From CAVXJN01 sp963762165 (GTDB lineage Bacteria; Pseudomonadota; Gammaproteobacteria; JASBUN01): a stretch of 64,000 nucleotides of DNA. Position 1 is the first letter of the stretch. The number at the start of each line of letters is the position of its first letter. The translations under genes were made by a program, and so were the position numbers. The stretch is taken from assembly GCA_963762165.1 (NCBI GenBank), contig CAVXJN010000001.1, positions 186,001-250,000 of the forward strand, given 5' to 3'. The notes beneath the pieces are model-generated. The model searched no databases. It had not been told where the DNA came from and worked only from the letters and a program-made list of their open reading frames with translations. Shown one piece after another: positions 15,742 through 26,448 of the stretch.

Positions 15742-18700
15742 TGCTCGGCCGCTTGATTCAGTTCGCGCTCACACAGCGGGTGTTCGTGCTGCTGCTGCTG
15801 GTGTTGTTGACCGTGGGTGGCGGGTTTGCCTGGGTCAACCTGCCCATCGACGCTTTCCCGGACGTCTCCGCGCCGCAGGTGAAAGTAATCGTCAAGGCGC
15901 CGGGCATGACGCCGCGGGAAGTGGAGCAGCGGATCACTGCGCCCATCGAGGTGGAAATGCTCGGCATCCCGAAGCAGACCATGCTGCGCTCGGTGGCCAA
16001 ATATGCGGTCACGGTAGTGACCGTGGACTTCGAGGAAGGCACCGATATCTATTGGGCGCGCCAGCAGGTCTCGGAACGGCTCTCGGGCATCTGGAGTGAT
16101 CTGCCGGCCGGCATCAGCGGCGGCATGGCGCCGTTGACCACGCCGCTGGGCGAAATGTTCATGTTCACCATCGAGGGCGGCGACCTGTCTCTTGCCGAGC
16201 GGCGCACCCTGCTGGACTGGACCATTAGGCCGGCGCTGCGGACGGTTTCCGGCGTAGCCGATGTAAACGCACTCGGGGGCATGGTACGTACATTCGAGAT
16301 CGTGCCCGACAACACGCGCATGAACGCCCGTGGCGTGACCCTTGCAGCGCTCAAACGCGCGCTCATGGAAAACAACCGCAATGACGGCGCCGGCCGACTG
16401 GTGGAAAACGAGGAAGCACTGCTGGTGCGCTCGGAAGGCAGCATCAAGAATCTGGATGATGTACGCGATATCGTCATCCAGTCGAGCGGTCAAGTACCGG
16501 TGCGGATCGGCGATGTGGCCGAGGTGCGAATCGGCGCACTGACGCGCTACGGAGCCGTCACTGGCGCCGGTCGCGGGGAAGTGGTCGAAGGCCTGGTGCT
16601 GGGATTGCGCGGCGCCAATGCACGCACCGTGGTGGAGAACGTCAAGACCAAGCTCGCCGAGTTGGAAAAAGGGTTCCCGAAAGGCGTACATGCGCGCGTG
16701 CTGTACGATCGCAGCGATCTGGTGCGCAGCGCGGTGGACACGGTCCGCAGTGCCCTCGAAGAGGCCATCGTCCTGGTTCTGGTACTGCTGGTACTGCTGC
16801 TGGGCAACCTCCGTGCGGCGTTGACGGTGGCGCTGATCCTGCCGTTCTCGGCCTTGATCACCTTCATCCTCATGCGTCAGTTCGGGCTGTCCGCAAACCT
16901 GATGAGCCTCGGCGGGCTGGCGATCGCCATCGGCATGCTGGTGGACGCCGCCGTGGTGGTTGTGGAGAACGTTGTCGCGCAGCTGGAGGCGGCCGGCGAC
17001 AGCCGCCTGCCGCGCCTGCATATCATCCAGCGCGCCGTGCGGGAAGTGGCAGTGCCGGTCACCTCGGGCATTCTGATCATCATCATCGTGTTCCTGCCGC
17101 TGCTGACGCTGCAGGGATTGGAAGGCAAGTTGTTCATCCCGGTGGCGCTGACCATCGTGTTCGCATTGGCCGGTTCGTTATTGTTGTCGTTGACCGCGAT
17201 TCCGGTGCTCTCGAGTCTTCTGATCGGCAAGGTGAGCCACCGCGAACCAATCACCGTGCGCGCCCTGCGCCGGGTCTACGAGCCGGCGTTGACCTGGAGC
17301 CTCTCCCACGGGCGTACAGTGATCGTGATCGCCGTGGTGGCGCTGATCGCAACGGGATTCGTGTTCACGCGCATCGGCAAGACCTTCATGCCCACCATGG
17401 ATGAAGGCACCGTCGTGATCCAAACCGAAAAGCTGCCGTCCATCAGCCTGGAAGAGTCTCTGGCGATCGACCAGCGCATCGCCGCCGCGCTCAAAGCCGC
17501 AGTGCCGGATGTGGAAGACATCGTCGCCCGCACCGGCTCCGATGAACTGGGCATGGACCCCATGGGCCTGAACGAGACCGACATGTTCCTGCGGCTCAAG
17601 CCGCGCGAACAGTGGCAGGCGAACAGCAAGGAAGAAGTACTGGCGTCGCTGCGCAAAGTCATGCAGGGCTTCGCCGGGGTCAACTTCGCCTTCACCCAAC
17701 CGATCCAGATGCGGGTGTCCGAAATGCTCACCGGCGTGCGGGGTGACGTGGCGGTGAAAATCATCGGCACCGACTTGAAAGCCCTGAACGAACAAGCGAC
17801 CAAACTGGCGGCATTGCTGGAGTCCATCGACGGCGCCCAGGAGGTCATCTACACCCGCAATGAAGGCGTGCAGTACCTCAAGGTCGACATTGACCGGCTC
17901 GCTGCCGGTCGGGTCGGGCTGTCGGTCGACACCCTGGAGGAGATGCTGCGCGCGCAGCTGGAAGGAACCGCCGGCGGTACGGTATATGAAGGGATTCGGC
18001 GAACGCCGTTGCTGATTCGCGGCTCTGACGTGCTGCGTCGTTCACCGAGCGAATTCGAGTCCCTGCGCATTCCGCTGGACAACGGCGGTCTGTTGCCGAT
18101 CCGGGCCGTGGCCAAGCTGCAACGTGTGGAAGAAGAAGTGAAAGTCGAGCGCGAGCTCGCCCAACGCATGGCGGTGGTGGCCGCCAATGTCGGCGGTCGG
18201 GATCTGGTGGGCTTCGTCGAAGAGGCACAGCGCAAGGCCGCCGAACAGCTCAAACTTCCGGCCGGCTATTACCTTGAATGGAGCGGCGAGTTCGAAAACC
18301 AGCAGCGCGCGGCGAAACGACTGTCCATTGTCGTGCCGGTTTCCATCGGCCTGATCTTTCTGCTGCTGTTCACGACCTTCCGTTCGGTCATGCAAGCGGT
18401 GCTGGTGCTGCTGAACATCCCCTTCGCCATGATCGGCGGGGTATTCGCGCTATGGATCTCCGGCGAATATCTGTCGGTTCCCGCATCCGTGGGCTTCATC
18501 GCCCTGCTCGGTATCGCAGTGCTCAACGGGGTGGTGATGCTCACCTACTTCAATCAGCTGCGCGCGTTCGGCATGCCCTTGGCGGAAGTGGTGGTGGAAG
18601 GCGCGAAACGGCGATTGCGGCCGGTCATGATGACCGCCAGCATCGCCGCATTCGGCCTGGTGCCTTTGCTGTTTGCCAGCGGCCCCGGTTCCGAGATCCA

Positions 18701-18830
18701 GCGGCCGCTGGCGGTAGTAGTGATCGGCGGCCTGGTGACCTCCACGCTGCTGACCCTGGTGCTGCTGCCGGTTCTTTATCGACGCTTCGGACACGCGGGA
18801 ATCAACCGCGAAGGTGACCGAGATGAATGA
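15738..18830 (+). CDS. Heavy-metal efflux RND pump (CusA/CzcA family)
   Basis: A 1030-residue HME-type RND transporter exporting metal ions using the proton gradient. The start is the ATG at 15738 (MMLGRLIQFALTQRVFVLLL), which overlaps the adaptor stop and has GGGAGG just upstream; the longer upstream frame overlaps the adaptor and is spurious. Seen in order: TM1, the periplasmic porter loop, the TM4 motif with AIGMLVDAAVVVVEN carrying the proton-relay Asp, a second porter loop, and C-terminal TMs. The TM4 sequence is closer to the CusA type than to classical CzcA, but the substrate cannot be decided. Confidence 0.95.
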   Translation: MMLGRLIQFALTQRVFVLLLLVLLTVGGGFAWVNLPIDAFPDVSAPQVKVIVKAPGMTPREVEQRITAPIEVEMLGIPKQTMLRSVAKYAVTVVTVDFEEGTDIYWARQQVSERLSGIWSDLPAGISGGMAPLTTPLGEMFMFTIEGGDLSLAERRTLLDWTIRPALRTVSGVADVNALGGMVRTFEIVPDNTRMNARGVTLAALKRALMENNRNDGAGRLVENEEALLVRSEGSIKNLDDVRDIVIQSSGQVPVRIGDVAEVRIGALTRYGAVTGAGRGEVVEGLVLGLRGANARTVVENVKTKLAELEKGFPKGVHARVLYDRSDLVRSAVDTVRSALEEAIVLVLVLLVLLLGNLRAALTVALILPFSALITFILMRQFGLSANLMSLGGLAIAIGMLVDAAVVVVENVVAQLEAAGDSRLPRLHIIQRAVREVAVPVTSGILIIIIVFLPLLTLQGLEGKLFIPVALTIVFALAGSLLLSLTAIPVLSSLLIGKVSHREPITVRALRRVYEPALTWSLSHGRTVIVIAVVALIATGFVFTRIGKTFMPTMDEGTVVIQTEKLPSISLEESLAIDQRIAAALKAAVPDVEDIVARTGSDELGMDPMGLNETDMFLRLKPREQWQANSKEEVLASLRKVMQGFAGVNFAFTQPIQMRVSEMLTGVRGDVAVKIIGTDLKALNEQATKLAALLESIDGAQEVIYTRNEGVQYLKVDIDRLAAGRVGLSVDTLEEMLRAQLEGTAGGTVYEGIRRTPLLIRGSDVLRRSPSEFESLRIPLDNGGLLPIRAVAKLQRVEEEVKVERELAQRMAVVAANVGGRDLVGFVEEAQRKAAEQLKLPAGYYLEWSGEFENQQRAAKRLSIVVPVSIGLIFLLLFTTFRSVMQAVLVLLNIPFAMIGGVFALWISGEYLSVPASVGFIALLGIAVLNGVVMLTYFNQLRAFGMPLAEVVVEGAKRRLRPVMMTASIAAFGLVPLLFASGPGSEIQRPLAVVVIGGLVTSTLLTLVLLPVLYRRFGHAGINREGDRDE

Positions 18831-19125
18831 ATGCGTACTGACACTGATCGTGTTGCCGGAAATCGAAGACGCAGTGACCGACTGGCTGCTGGACTACCAC
18901 GCCGAACTGGTGTTTACCAGCCAGCCGGTAAGCTGCCACGGTCTGCCGCACACCGAGTTGGATACCGCCGAGCAAGTCACCGGCCGCCAGCAGCGCTTGT
19001 CCATAGACGTGCAATTGCCGCTGGATGATGCCCGCGACGTGTGCGCGCGATTGCGTCAAACGTTCCCCCGCGCACCGATCCGCTATTGGATCACGCCGGT
19101 ATTGGAAACCGGGCATCTCGGGTGA
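18823..19125 (+). CDS. DUF3240 family protein, last gene of metal efflux operon
   Basis: A 100-residue protein (MNECVLTLIVLPEIEDAVTD, then YHAELVFTSQPVSCHG and PIRYWITPVLETG) of the DUF3240 type often found directly after CzcA/CusA genes. The fold looks like a small ferredoxin-like, PII-like domain, and a role in modulating or sensing for the pump is inferred, not known. The start at ATG 18823 overlaps the pump stop by eight bases; a GTG at 18814 is an alternative. Confidence 0.8.
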   Translation: MNECVLTLIVLPEIEDAVTDWLLDYHAELVFTSQPVSCHGLPHTELDTAEQVTGRQQRLSIDVQLPLDDARDVCARLRQTFPRAPIRYWITPVLETGHLG

Positions 19126-19718
19126 GCCACGCTGCCGCCGTGCGCGCCGGACCGGTCCCGATGTTCGGCGGCCAAATAGGCCGCGCTGTGATCAACCCTA
19201 CCTGGGACATAGGACGCGCTGTGCGGGCCGATAAGGTCGCGGTCCACGGCGGCCAAACAGAGCCGCTGCATGGATTACCGCCCATCGTCGTGAATAATTT
19301 CGTTCGTCTACCGGTAGCATCCACACGCAATGCAGATGATCCGGCAACAATACCAGTGCGTCGATCTCGAAGGGATAGCGTCGTTGGCGTCGCGCGAACG
19401 CGGCCCGCAGTGCGCATCGTGCGACCGGGTTTCGGAACAGGGGTTTTCGTCGCTAGGTTACGATCGTAAAGAACCAGACGGTCCTCGCATAGTCTCGCCT
19501 ATAATTCGGCATCCCTGCCTCTCCTTGCTGCGGGTACGTCCATGGACCCGGCGGTTCGCGGTCGTCAATGGCGGACAAATAACTCGCCCTATGAGCATGC
19601 CGGCGCAACGTCGATGGCGTGTGCATAGCTCGTCTTTAACTCGAGGTCGGAGCCGCCCTTCATAGGGCGCGCTGCGCGCGCCGTTACGTGCTATGTATGC
19701 CGTCGCGCGCCCGGGCGC
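19126..19718. repeat. Gene-free stretch with palindromic repeat units
   Basis: About 590 bases between the convergent efflux operon and uvrB. Several units of a degenerate GC-rich palindromic family are visible: GGCGGCCAAATAGGCCGCGC near 19165, a related unit near 19208, GGCGGACAAATAACTCGCCC near 19572, and CATAGGGCGCGCTGCGCGCG at 19661. Open frames here show no homology or protein-like composition. Confidence 0.5.
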
Positions 19719-21752
<2,034 letters not shown>

Positions 21753-21834
21753 AGAAATTTAGGGATTTATATACAGGTCGGCTTTCCAGTATTATTGCGA
21801 CTCGCGCCCACCAAACCGGCAGGAACTCCAGGCC

Positions 21835-23020
21835 TTGAAAATTCGACTTTCCAACCGCGTACAACGCATCAAACCGTCTCCAACGCTGTCCGTAACGCGC
21901 GCGTGCCGCAGAACTGCGTGCCAACGGCCACGACATCGTCAGCCTGGGGGCCGGTGAACCGGATTTCGACACGCCCGAGCACATCAAGGAAGCAGCCAAG
22001 CAAGCCATCGATGCGGGATTCACCAAGTATACCGCGGTTGACGGCACCGCCGAGCTGAAGCGGGCGATCGTCAGCAAATTTGCCCGGGAGAACGGACTCG
22101 AGTATCAGATGGACCAGATCCTCGTGTCATGTGGTGGCAAACAGAGCTTTTTCAACCTCTGCCAGGCGCTGTTGGATGCCGGCGACGAAGTGATTATCCC
22201 GGCGCCCTATTGGGTTTCCTATCCGGACATCGCACTGCTGGCCGATGCGATTCCGGTCGCAGTACTCGCCGGTGCCGAACAGCATTTCCGGATCACCCCG
22301 GAACAGCTCGACGAAGCCATCACCCCGAATACCCGGCTGCTTGTGCTGAACAGCCCCTCGAACCCCACCGGCAGCGCCTACGGCCGGCGCGAACTGGAAG
22401 CGCTCGGCGATGTGCTGCGCCGCCACCCGGATGTGCTCATCGCCACCGACGACATGTACGAGCACATACTTTGGGCGGAGGAACCGTTCTGCAACATCGT
22501 CAATGCATGCCCGGACCTGAAGGACCGCACCATCGTCCTCAATGGTGTGTCCAAAGCGTATGCGATGACGGGTTGGCGTATCGGCTACGCGGCAGGTCCC
22601 GCCGAACTTATCCGCGCCATGAAAAAAATCCAGTCCCAGAGTACCTCGAGCCCGACTTCCATCTCCCAGGTCGCGGCGCAAGCGGCGCTGGAGGGTGACC
22701 AGTCCTGCATCAAGCCCATGCTGGCGGCATTCAAGGAGCGCCATGACTTCATCGTCGGCGCCTTGAACGAAATCGACGGCATCCGCTGCGAGCGCGCAGA
22801 CGGTACCTTCTATTGCTTTCCCAACATGCAGGGCGTCATCGACCGCCTGGCCCATGTCAGCGACGACGTCGCGCTTGCCGAATACCTGCTGAGCGAAGCC
22901 GGCGTCGCGCTGGTACCGGGTTCCGCGTTCGGCGCACCGGGTTATCTGCGATTGTCGTTTGCGACCAGCCTGGACAACCTGCGCGAAGCCGCCAAACGCC
23001 TGGCGAATGCGCTTGGTTAA
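21835..23020 (+). CDS. Class I/II aminotransferase (aspartate/aromatic type), one frameshift
   Basis: A PLP-dependent aminotransferase of fold type I. From a TTG start at 21835 the N-terminus reads LKIRLSNRVQRIKPSPTLSV. Near 21896-21903 one extra base in a GC repeat shifts the frame, after which it continues GHDIVSLGAGEPDFDTPEHI, GFTKYTAVDGTAELKRAIV, the segment SCGGKQSFFNL, and the lysine motif GVSKAYAMTGWRIGYAAGP with the Schiff-base Lys. Removing the extra base gives about 394 residues, the family norm. Probably a sequencing indel, otherwise a recent pseudogene. Aspartate is the likely donor (inference from resemblance to AspC/AatA). Confidence 0.85.
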
Positions 23021-23151
23021 AATCAGCCATTTCCTACAAATTTTGTCGGTAATTTCCTACAGCGGTTCTCCCGTCCACGGGTTAATCTAGCCCTGCCCTG
23101 TTCTTCAGGGCACCAGGGATGAACGCTGGCAATGGAAGGCCACTCACTCCC

Positions 23152-23185
23152 GCGCACCCCGAATGCCCCGGCATTCGGGGTGCGC
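23152..23185. repeat. Perfect 16-bp inverted repeat
   Basis: Two perfectly complementary 16-base arms (GCGCACCCCGAATGCC at 23152-23167 and its complement at 23170-23185) are separated by two bases. It lies between the aminotransferase stop and the pilin remnant. No T-run follows on either strand, so it is not a standard intrinsic terminator. Confidence 0.8.
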
Positions 23186-23252
23186 TTCCGTTGGCCTCTA
23201 TCGCAGAACCTTCCTGGTGCCTCTTGACTACCAAGGAGCGCCTGAGCCATGG

Positions 23253-23839
23253 ATGCACTTTGTCGAGCCGGCCCGGTTCGCGTTCGATCCTGCGGCTTAC
23301 GGCTTCACATTGATCGAACTCATGGTCACCCTGGCCGTATCGGCTATATTGCTCACCGGTGTAATTCCAATGTTCGAGAATGTGATTAACGATACGCCGC
23401 ACTACCAGCCGCGCCAACGCCATTGTCGGCGGTTTAGGATTCGCGCGCGCAACCAGCGTATATTCGGGTCAAAATGTGGTGATCTGTCCGAGCACGGACG
23501 GCCAAAACTGCTGGCGCAGTATGCATTGGGACCAGGGTTGGATCGCATTTCTGGACAGAAACGCCAATGGAGATACGTGAGACGACCGACGATTTATTGC
23601 GGGTTGCGCAGGCCACGCAAGGGGGCGCGATCATCACCAGTGCGGCACGCACCCGGATCATTTTTCGCAGCACGGGAACACGTCTCAATCCGGGTTCCAG
23701 CGCCGGATCCAACACCACTTTTACCTTTTGCGATCCGCGCGGCCCCGCCCACACCATGGCCGTTAGCCTTTCCAACACCGGCCGTCCGCGAACCATCGAC
23801 CCGGCCCCGGCTGCCAACGCCGCGCGCTGCCCCAGTTAG
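23253..23839 (+). pseudogene. FimT/GspH-type prepilin, two frameshifts
   Basis: The first frame has a type IV prepilin leader and hydrophobic helix (YGFTLIELMVTLAVSAILLT, with the G|FTLIE processing site). Around 23400 the homology shifts to a second frame (NAIVGGLGFARA, then GQNVVICPSTDGQNCW and DQGWIAFLDRNANGD). It shifts again near 23575 to a third frame (GGAIITSAARTRIIFRSTGT, FTFCDPRGPAHTM), ending at a stop at 23839. Together they make one minor-pilin-like protein of about 190 residues. No other pilus gene adjoins. It could be a real pseudogene or two indel errors. Confidence 0.75.
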
Positions 23840-23899
23840 ACCAGAGTCTTGACCAACCCCGCCTGCGCCGGTACCATTTGCGCTCGCATTCAGCGATGT

Positions 23900-23975
23900 T
23901 CCCCGGTAGCTCAGTTGGTAGAGCAGGTGACTGTTAATCACCGGGTCGGCGGTTCGAGCCCGTCCCGGGGAGCCA
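23900..23975 (+). tRNA. tRNA-Asn (GTT)
   Basis: A complete cloverleaf of 76 bases with encoded CCA. The acceptor stem TCCCCGG pairs with CCGGGGA, the anticodon stem GGTGA/TCACC encloses CTGTTAA with anticodon GTT, and the T-arm carries GGTTCGAGCC. It marks the boundary between core-like sequence and the AT-richer polysaccharide region. Confidence 0.97.
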
Positions 23976-24164
23976 ATTCAAGTTTCGCTGATACGAATCT
24001 TTACTGAGTCCTTATGGGCAACCATAACACTCCGTGCTCTGCAGCTACAGGTACCGCCTAAGCATAGCGCTATGCGTGGCCTTTGGGCGCACATGTTTCT
24101 GCTGACGGCATTTCTCCCTATCTGCTCAATTTCGTCGTGTCTAAAGCGCAAACTTTCACACCAG

Positions 24165-25622
24165 CTATCGTCTGGGACTCTCCGATACAGCCGGATCACA
24201 CGATTTGGACGCAAGTTCGGTTTCATCCCAGGCATCATTTCCATGAAACGCAATAAAGTATCTTGACGATTGTGTTGCACAAAATTCCTTTATCAGTACG
24301 TCGCGCGGTTTTTCAATAACGAATTCCAACGAACTGTCTTTCTCGGCGACTTTCACGGAATTACCCGGACCATAGGAAAATGGATTCATGTAGGTCTCGA
24401 GTCCAAAAATAAAGATTGTAGATCCACTCTGAATTTTTCCGACCGCTCGCAAAAACGAATTGAACTGCTCACGGTATTCGGCAGTTTTTTTGGAGTAGAG
24501 ATTCGTCAAATACGAAAATCCAAGAATATCTGGTGGCAAAACTACTAAGCTCACGGACACAGACAAAGCTATCGCTTTCCAAAACGCCGGAAGCAGAAAT
24601 AGCGATCCGATCGCTAAAGCAAGAAAGAAATGCGGCGCATACAAATAGAGCACATCTTGGTGCGCGCCCAGTAAAAGCGTTGGACCTAACATTAACGAAA
24701 ACCCGCAAAAACATACAAATACGAACGTCTTATAGTATGGCATCCTCACGCCAGCCGCTAGAAACACTATTGCTGCCACAATTGGCCCAAACGGCCCGAC
24801 TTGTTGGACATAGAACGCTCTAGAAAAATAAAAAACAAAATTGTCCGCTACGCTAAATAAATCTAACGCGTACGGATTAGGGCTGGACTCGGCTGTGGAC
24901 ACTCCCGAATAAAACAATTGCAAGTACGTTACACCACACACAAGCATCACTGCCAAGTAGGGCACAAGCGATTGGAGAGTTTCCGAGAGGCTCCTCTTTT
25001 CCAGCATGGTGCTCACAAGAAACAACAGGACAGGCAATCCAATTGCAAATTCTTTTGTTCGGATCGCTAAAAAATATGCAACGGCACCGACAATAAAATA
25101 AATTATCCGTACCTTACAATTCCATGCGAGCTGCCAAACCCAAATCGACGTTAGACAGAGCAAGACAGCAAGGATATCGAAAATCGCCGCCGTCCAAAAT
25201 ACCGCGTTGTTTGCCGCGACCCATGTCCCAGCAAGAACTCCTGCCAACAGCGCTGCAGATCTCCCAACGTATTTTTTCGAAATCAGATAGAGCAGGATGC
25301 AGTTGACAACGTGCAAGCCCAACTGTGACAGGAGAAAATAGGAAGGATTCAGTCCAAATATTTCATAGCCGGCCTTTATTGCGATCGCGCCTATAGGTCG
25401 ATCGTTGTAAATGCTCTGCGGAAGCAATGAAAACAAGTCACCGAAATCATGAAATTCCGCGTTATATAGCCACGCCCAATCATCTGCCTGAAAAAAATGA
25501 CGCGCATTAACGTCAGGCATATTCCAAATGACCACCACCCCGATTACGAAAATCAAATAACTTAGATCTAACGCGCTTGCACTAAACCTAGAGCTTGCGA
25601 TCCTATTGTTATTTTGCATCAT
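24165..25622 (-). CDS. Polytopic membrane protein, glycosyltransferase-like
   Basis: A protein of about 485 residues with around ten hydrophobic segments. The first external loop has HFFQADDWAWLYNAEFHD; an acidic pair after TM1 is typical of GT-C glycosyltransferases that use polyprenyl-phosphate sugars. I chose the double ATG at 25622/25619 because the frame before it lies within an IS-end sequence. It is the last gene of the minus-strand cluster and could modify the polysaccharide. No specific family is recognised. Base composition is lower in GC than the housekeeping genes. Confidence 0.6.
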   Translation of the reverse strand: MMQNNNRIASSRFSASALDLSYLIFVIGVVVIWNMPDVNARHFFQADDWAWLYNAEFHDFGDLFSLLPQSIYNDRPIGAIAIKAGYEIFGLNPSYFLLSQLGLHVVNCILLYLISKKYVGRSAALLAGVLAGTWVAANNAVFWTAAIFDILAVLLCLTSIWVWQLAWNCKVRIIYFIVGAVAYFLAIRTKEFAIGLPVLLFLVSTMLEKRSLSETLQSLVPYLAVMLVCGVTYLQLFYSGVSTAESSPNPYALDLFSVADNFVFYFSRAFYVQQVGPFGPIVAAIVFLAAGVRMPYYKTFVFVCFCGFSLMLGPTLLLGAHQDVLYLYAPHFFLALAIGSLFLLPAFWKAIALSVSVSLVVLPPDILGFSYLTNLYSKKTAEYREQFNSFLRAVGKIQSGSTIFIFGLETYMNPFSYGPGNSVKVAEKDSSLEFVIEKPRDVLIKEFCATQSSRYFIAFHGNDAWDETELASKSCDPAVSESPRR

Positions 25623-25639
25623 TTTGAATCCGAAACTAC

Positions 25640-26430
25640 TTCGGGTCCGCGTAAGCTTCCCCACTGTGTAGATGGTTTGTAGATAGCGCTTTCCGGCAAA
25701 ATTAGCCGAGGAGGCTACCATGAAGAAATCATGTTACACGGTGACACGGCTCGATGAGAGCTTGAACGAGCCGGACGTCGGGATGAAGGTCAAAGACCTG
25801 TGCCGTAAGCACGGAATCTCCGCGGCGACCTACTACAACCGGAAAGCCAAATACGGCGGGATGAGCGCCTCGGAACCGAAGCGGACCAAGGAACAGGATC
25901 CGGAGTACGCAAGCTCAACTCCTGTATGCTGATCTTGCGCTCAAGAACCGCGCGATGACGAGTTTGATCGCAAAAAGCTCTGACGCCACCAGCCAGGCGC
26001 GCGGCGGCGCAGTACCTGCGGCGGCGTTTGGACCGGCGGTACGCCGCTGTCGCGGTTGCGTGGGGCTGTCACCTGCCGCATATTATCGCCCGCCCACGGA
26101 CTGGCTAGTTCGGGATGCGCAGCTGATCAAATTGCTCAATGGCTTGGTGGAGGCCCATCCGCCTTGGGGCATCTAGAGTACGTGCGCGCACTATCGAAAT
26201 CGATACCTCCTAACGCGCACCGCCGTGGTACGGGCGCCGCAGCGATGGAAGGAACAGCGTGGCGTGCCGAACGTGTTGCGTGCAAATAAGTTTACGGAGT
26301 TCCCGAGCCAGGCGCTCACAGAATGAGGGAGACAACGCGGTCACGATCCAATACATCCAACCCCCCAATCCGAATTAGAACGCCTACATCGAACGCTTAA
26401 CCCCCTCCTGGTCGCCCGCCAAGTCTAACG
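25640..26430 (+). mobile_element. IS3-family element remnant, copy 1
   Basis: A decayed insertion sequence. OrfA starts at ATG 25720 (MKKSCYTVTRLDESLNEPDV, then GMKVKDLCRKHGISAATYYN and KAKYGGMSASE) and loses frame near 25910. OrfB pieces follow, such as GLSPAAYYRPPTDWLVRDAQ and LIKLLNGLVEAHPPWGI, then a stop. The tail of the DDE integrase domain is recognisable near 26350-26400 (YIQPPNPN, stop, NAYIERL). The same left-end sequence and OrfA occur at 28.1 kb. No functional transposase remains. Limits are approximate. Confidence 0.8.
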
Positions 26431-26448
26431 ACCACCGAGGCAATTCAG

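Noticed and set aside
19041..19469. Plus-strand open frame of 142 codons after the DUF3240 gene
   Set aside because: Starts inside the DUF3240 gene in another frame and is made of repeat sequence; no protein-like signal.
21762..21775. LexA-like half site (TATATACAG on the plus strand) just upstream of uvrB
   Set aside because: Only one half of the CTG-N10-CAG palindrome is present, and it lies within about 10-24 bases of the start codon; not enough for an SOS box.
23900..23975. tRNA-Asn as a proven attachment site of an integrated island
   Set aside because: No integrase gene and no direct repeat of the tRNA 3' end were found in the window, so only a weak inference remains.
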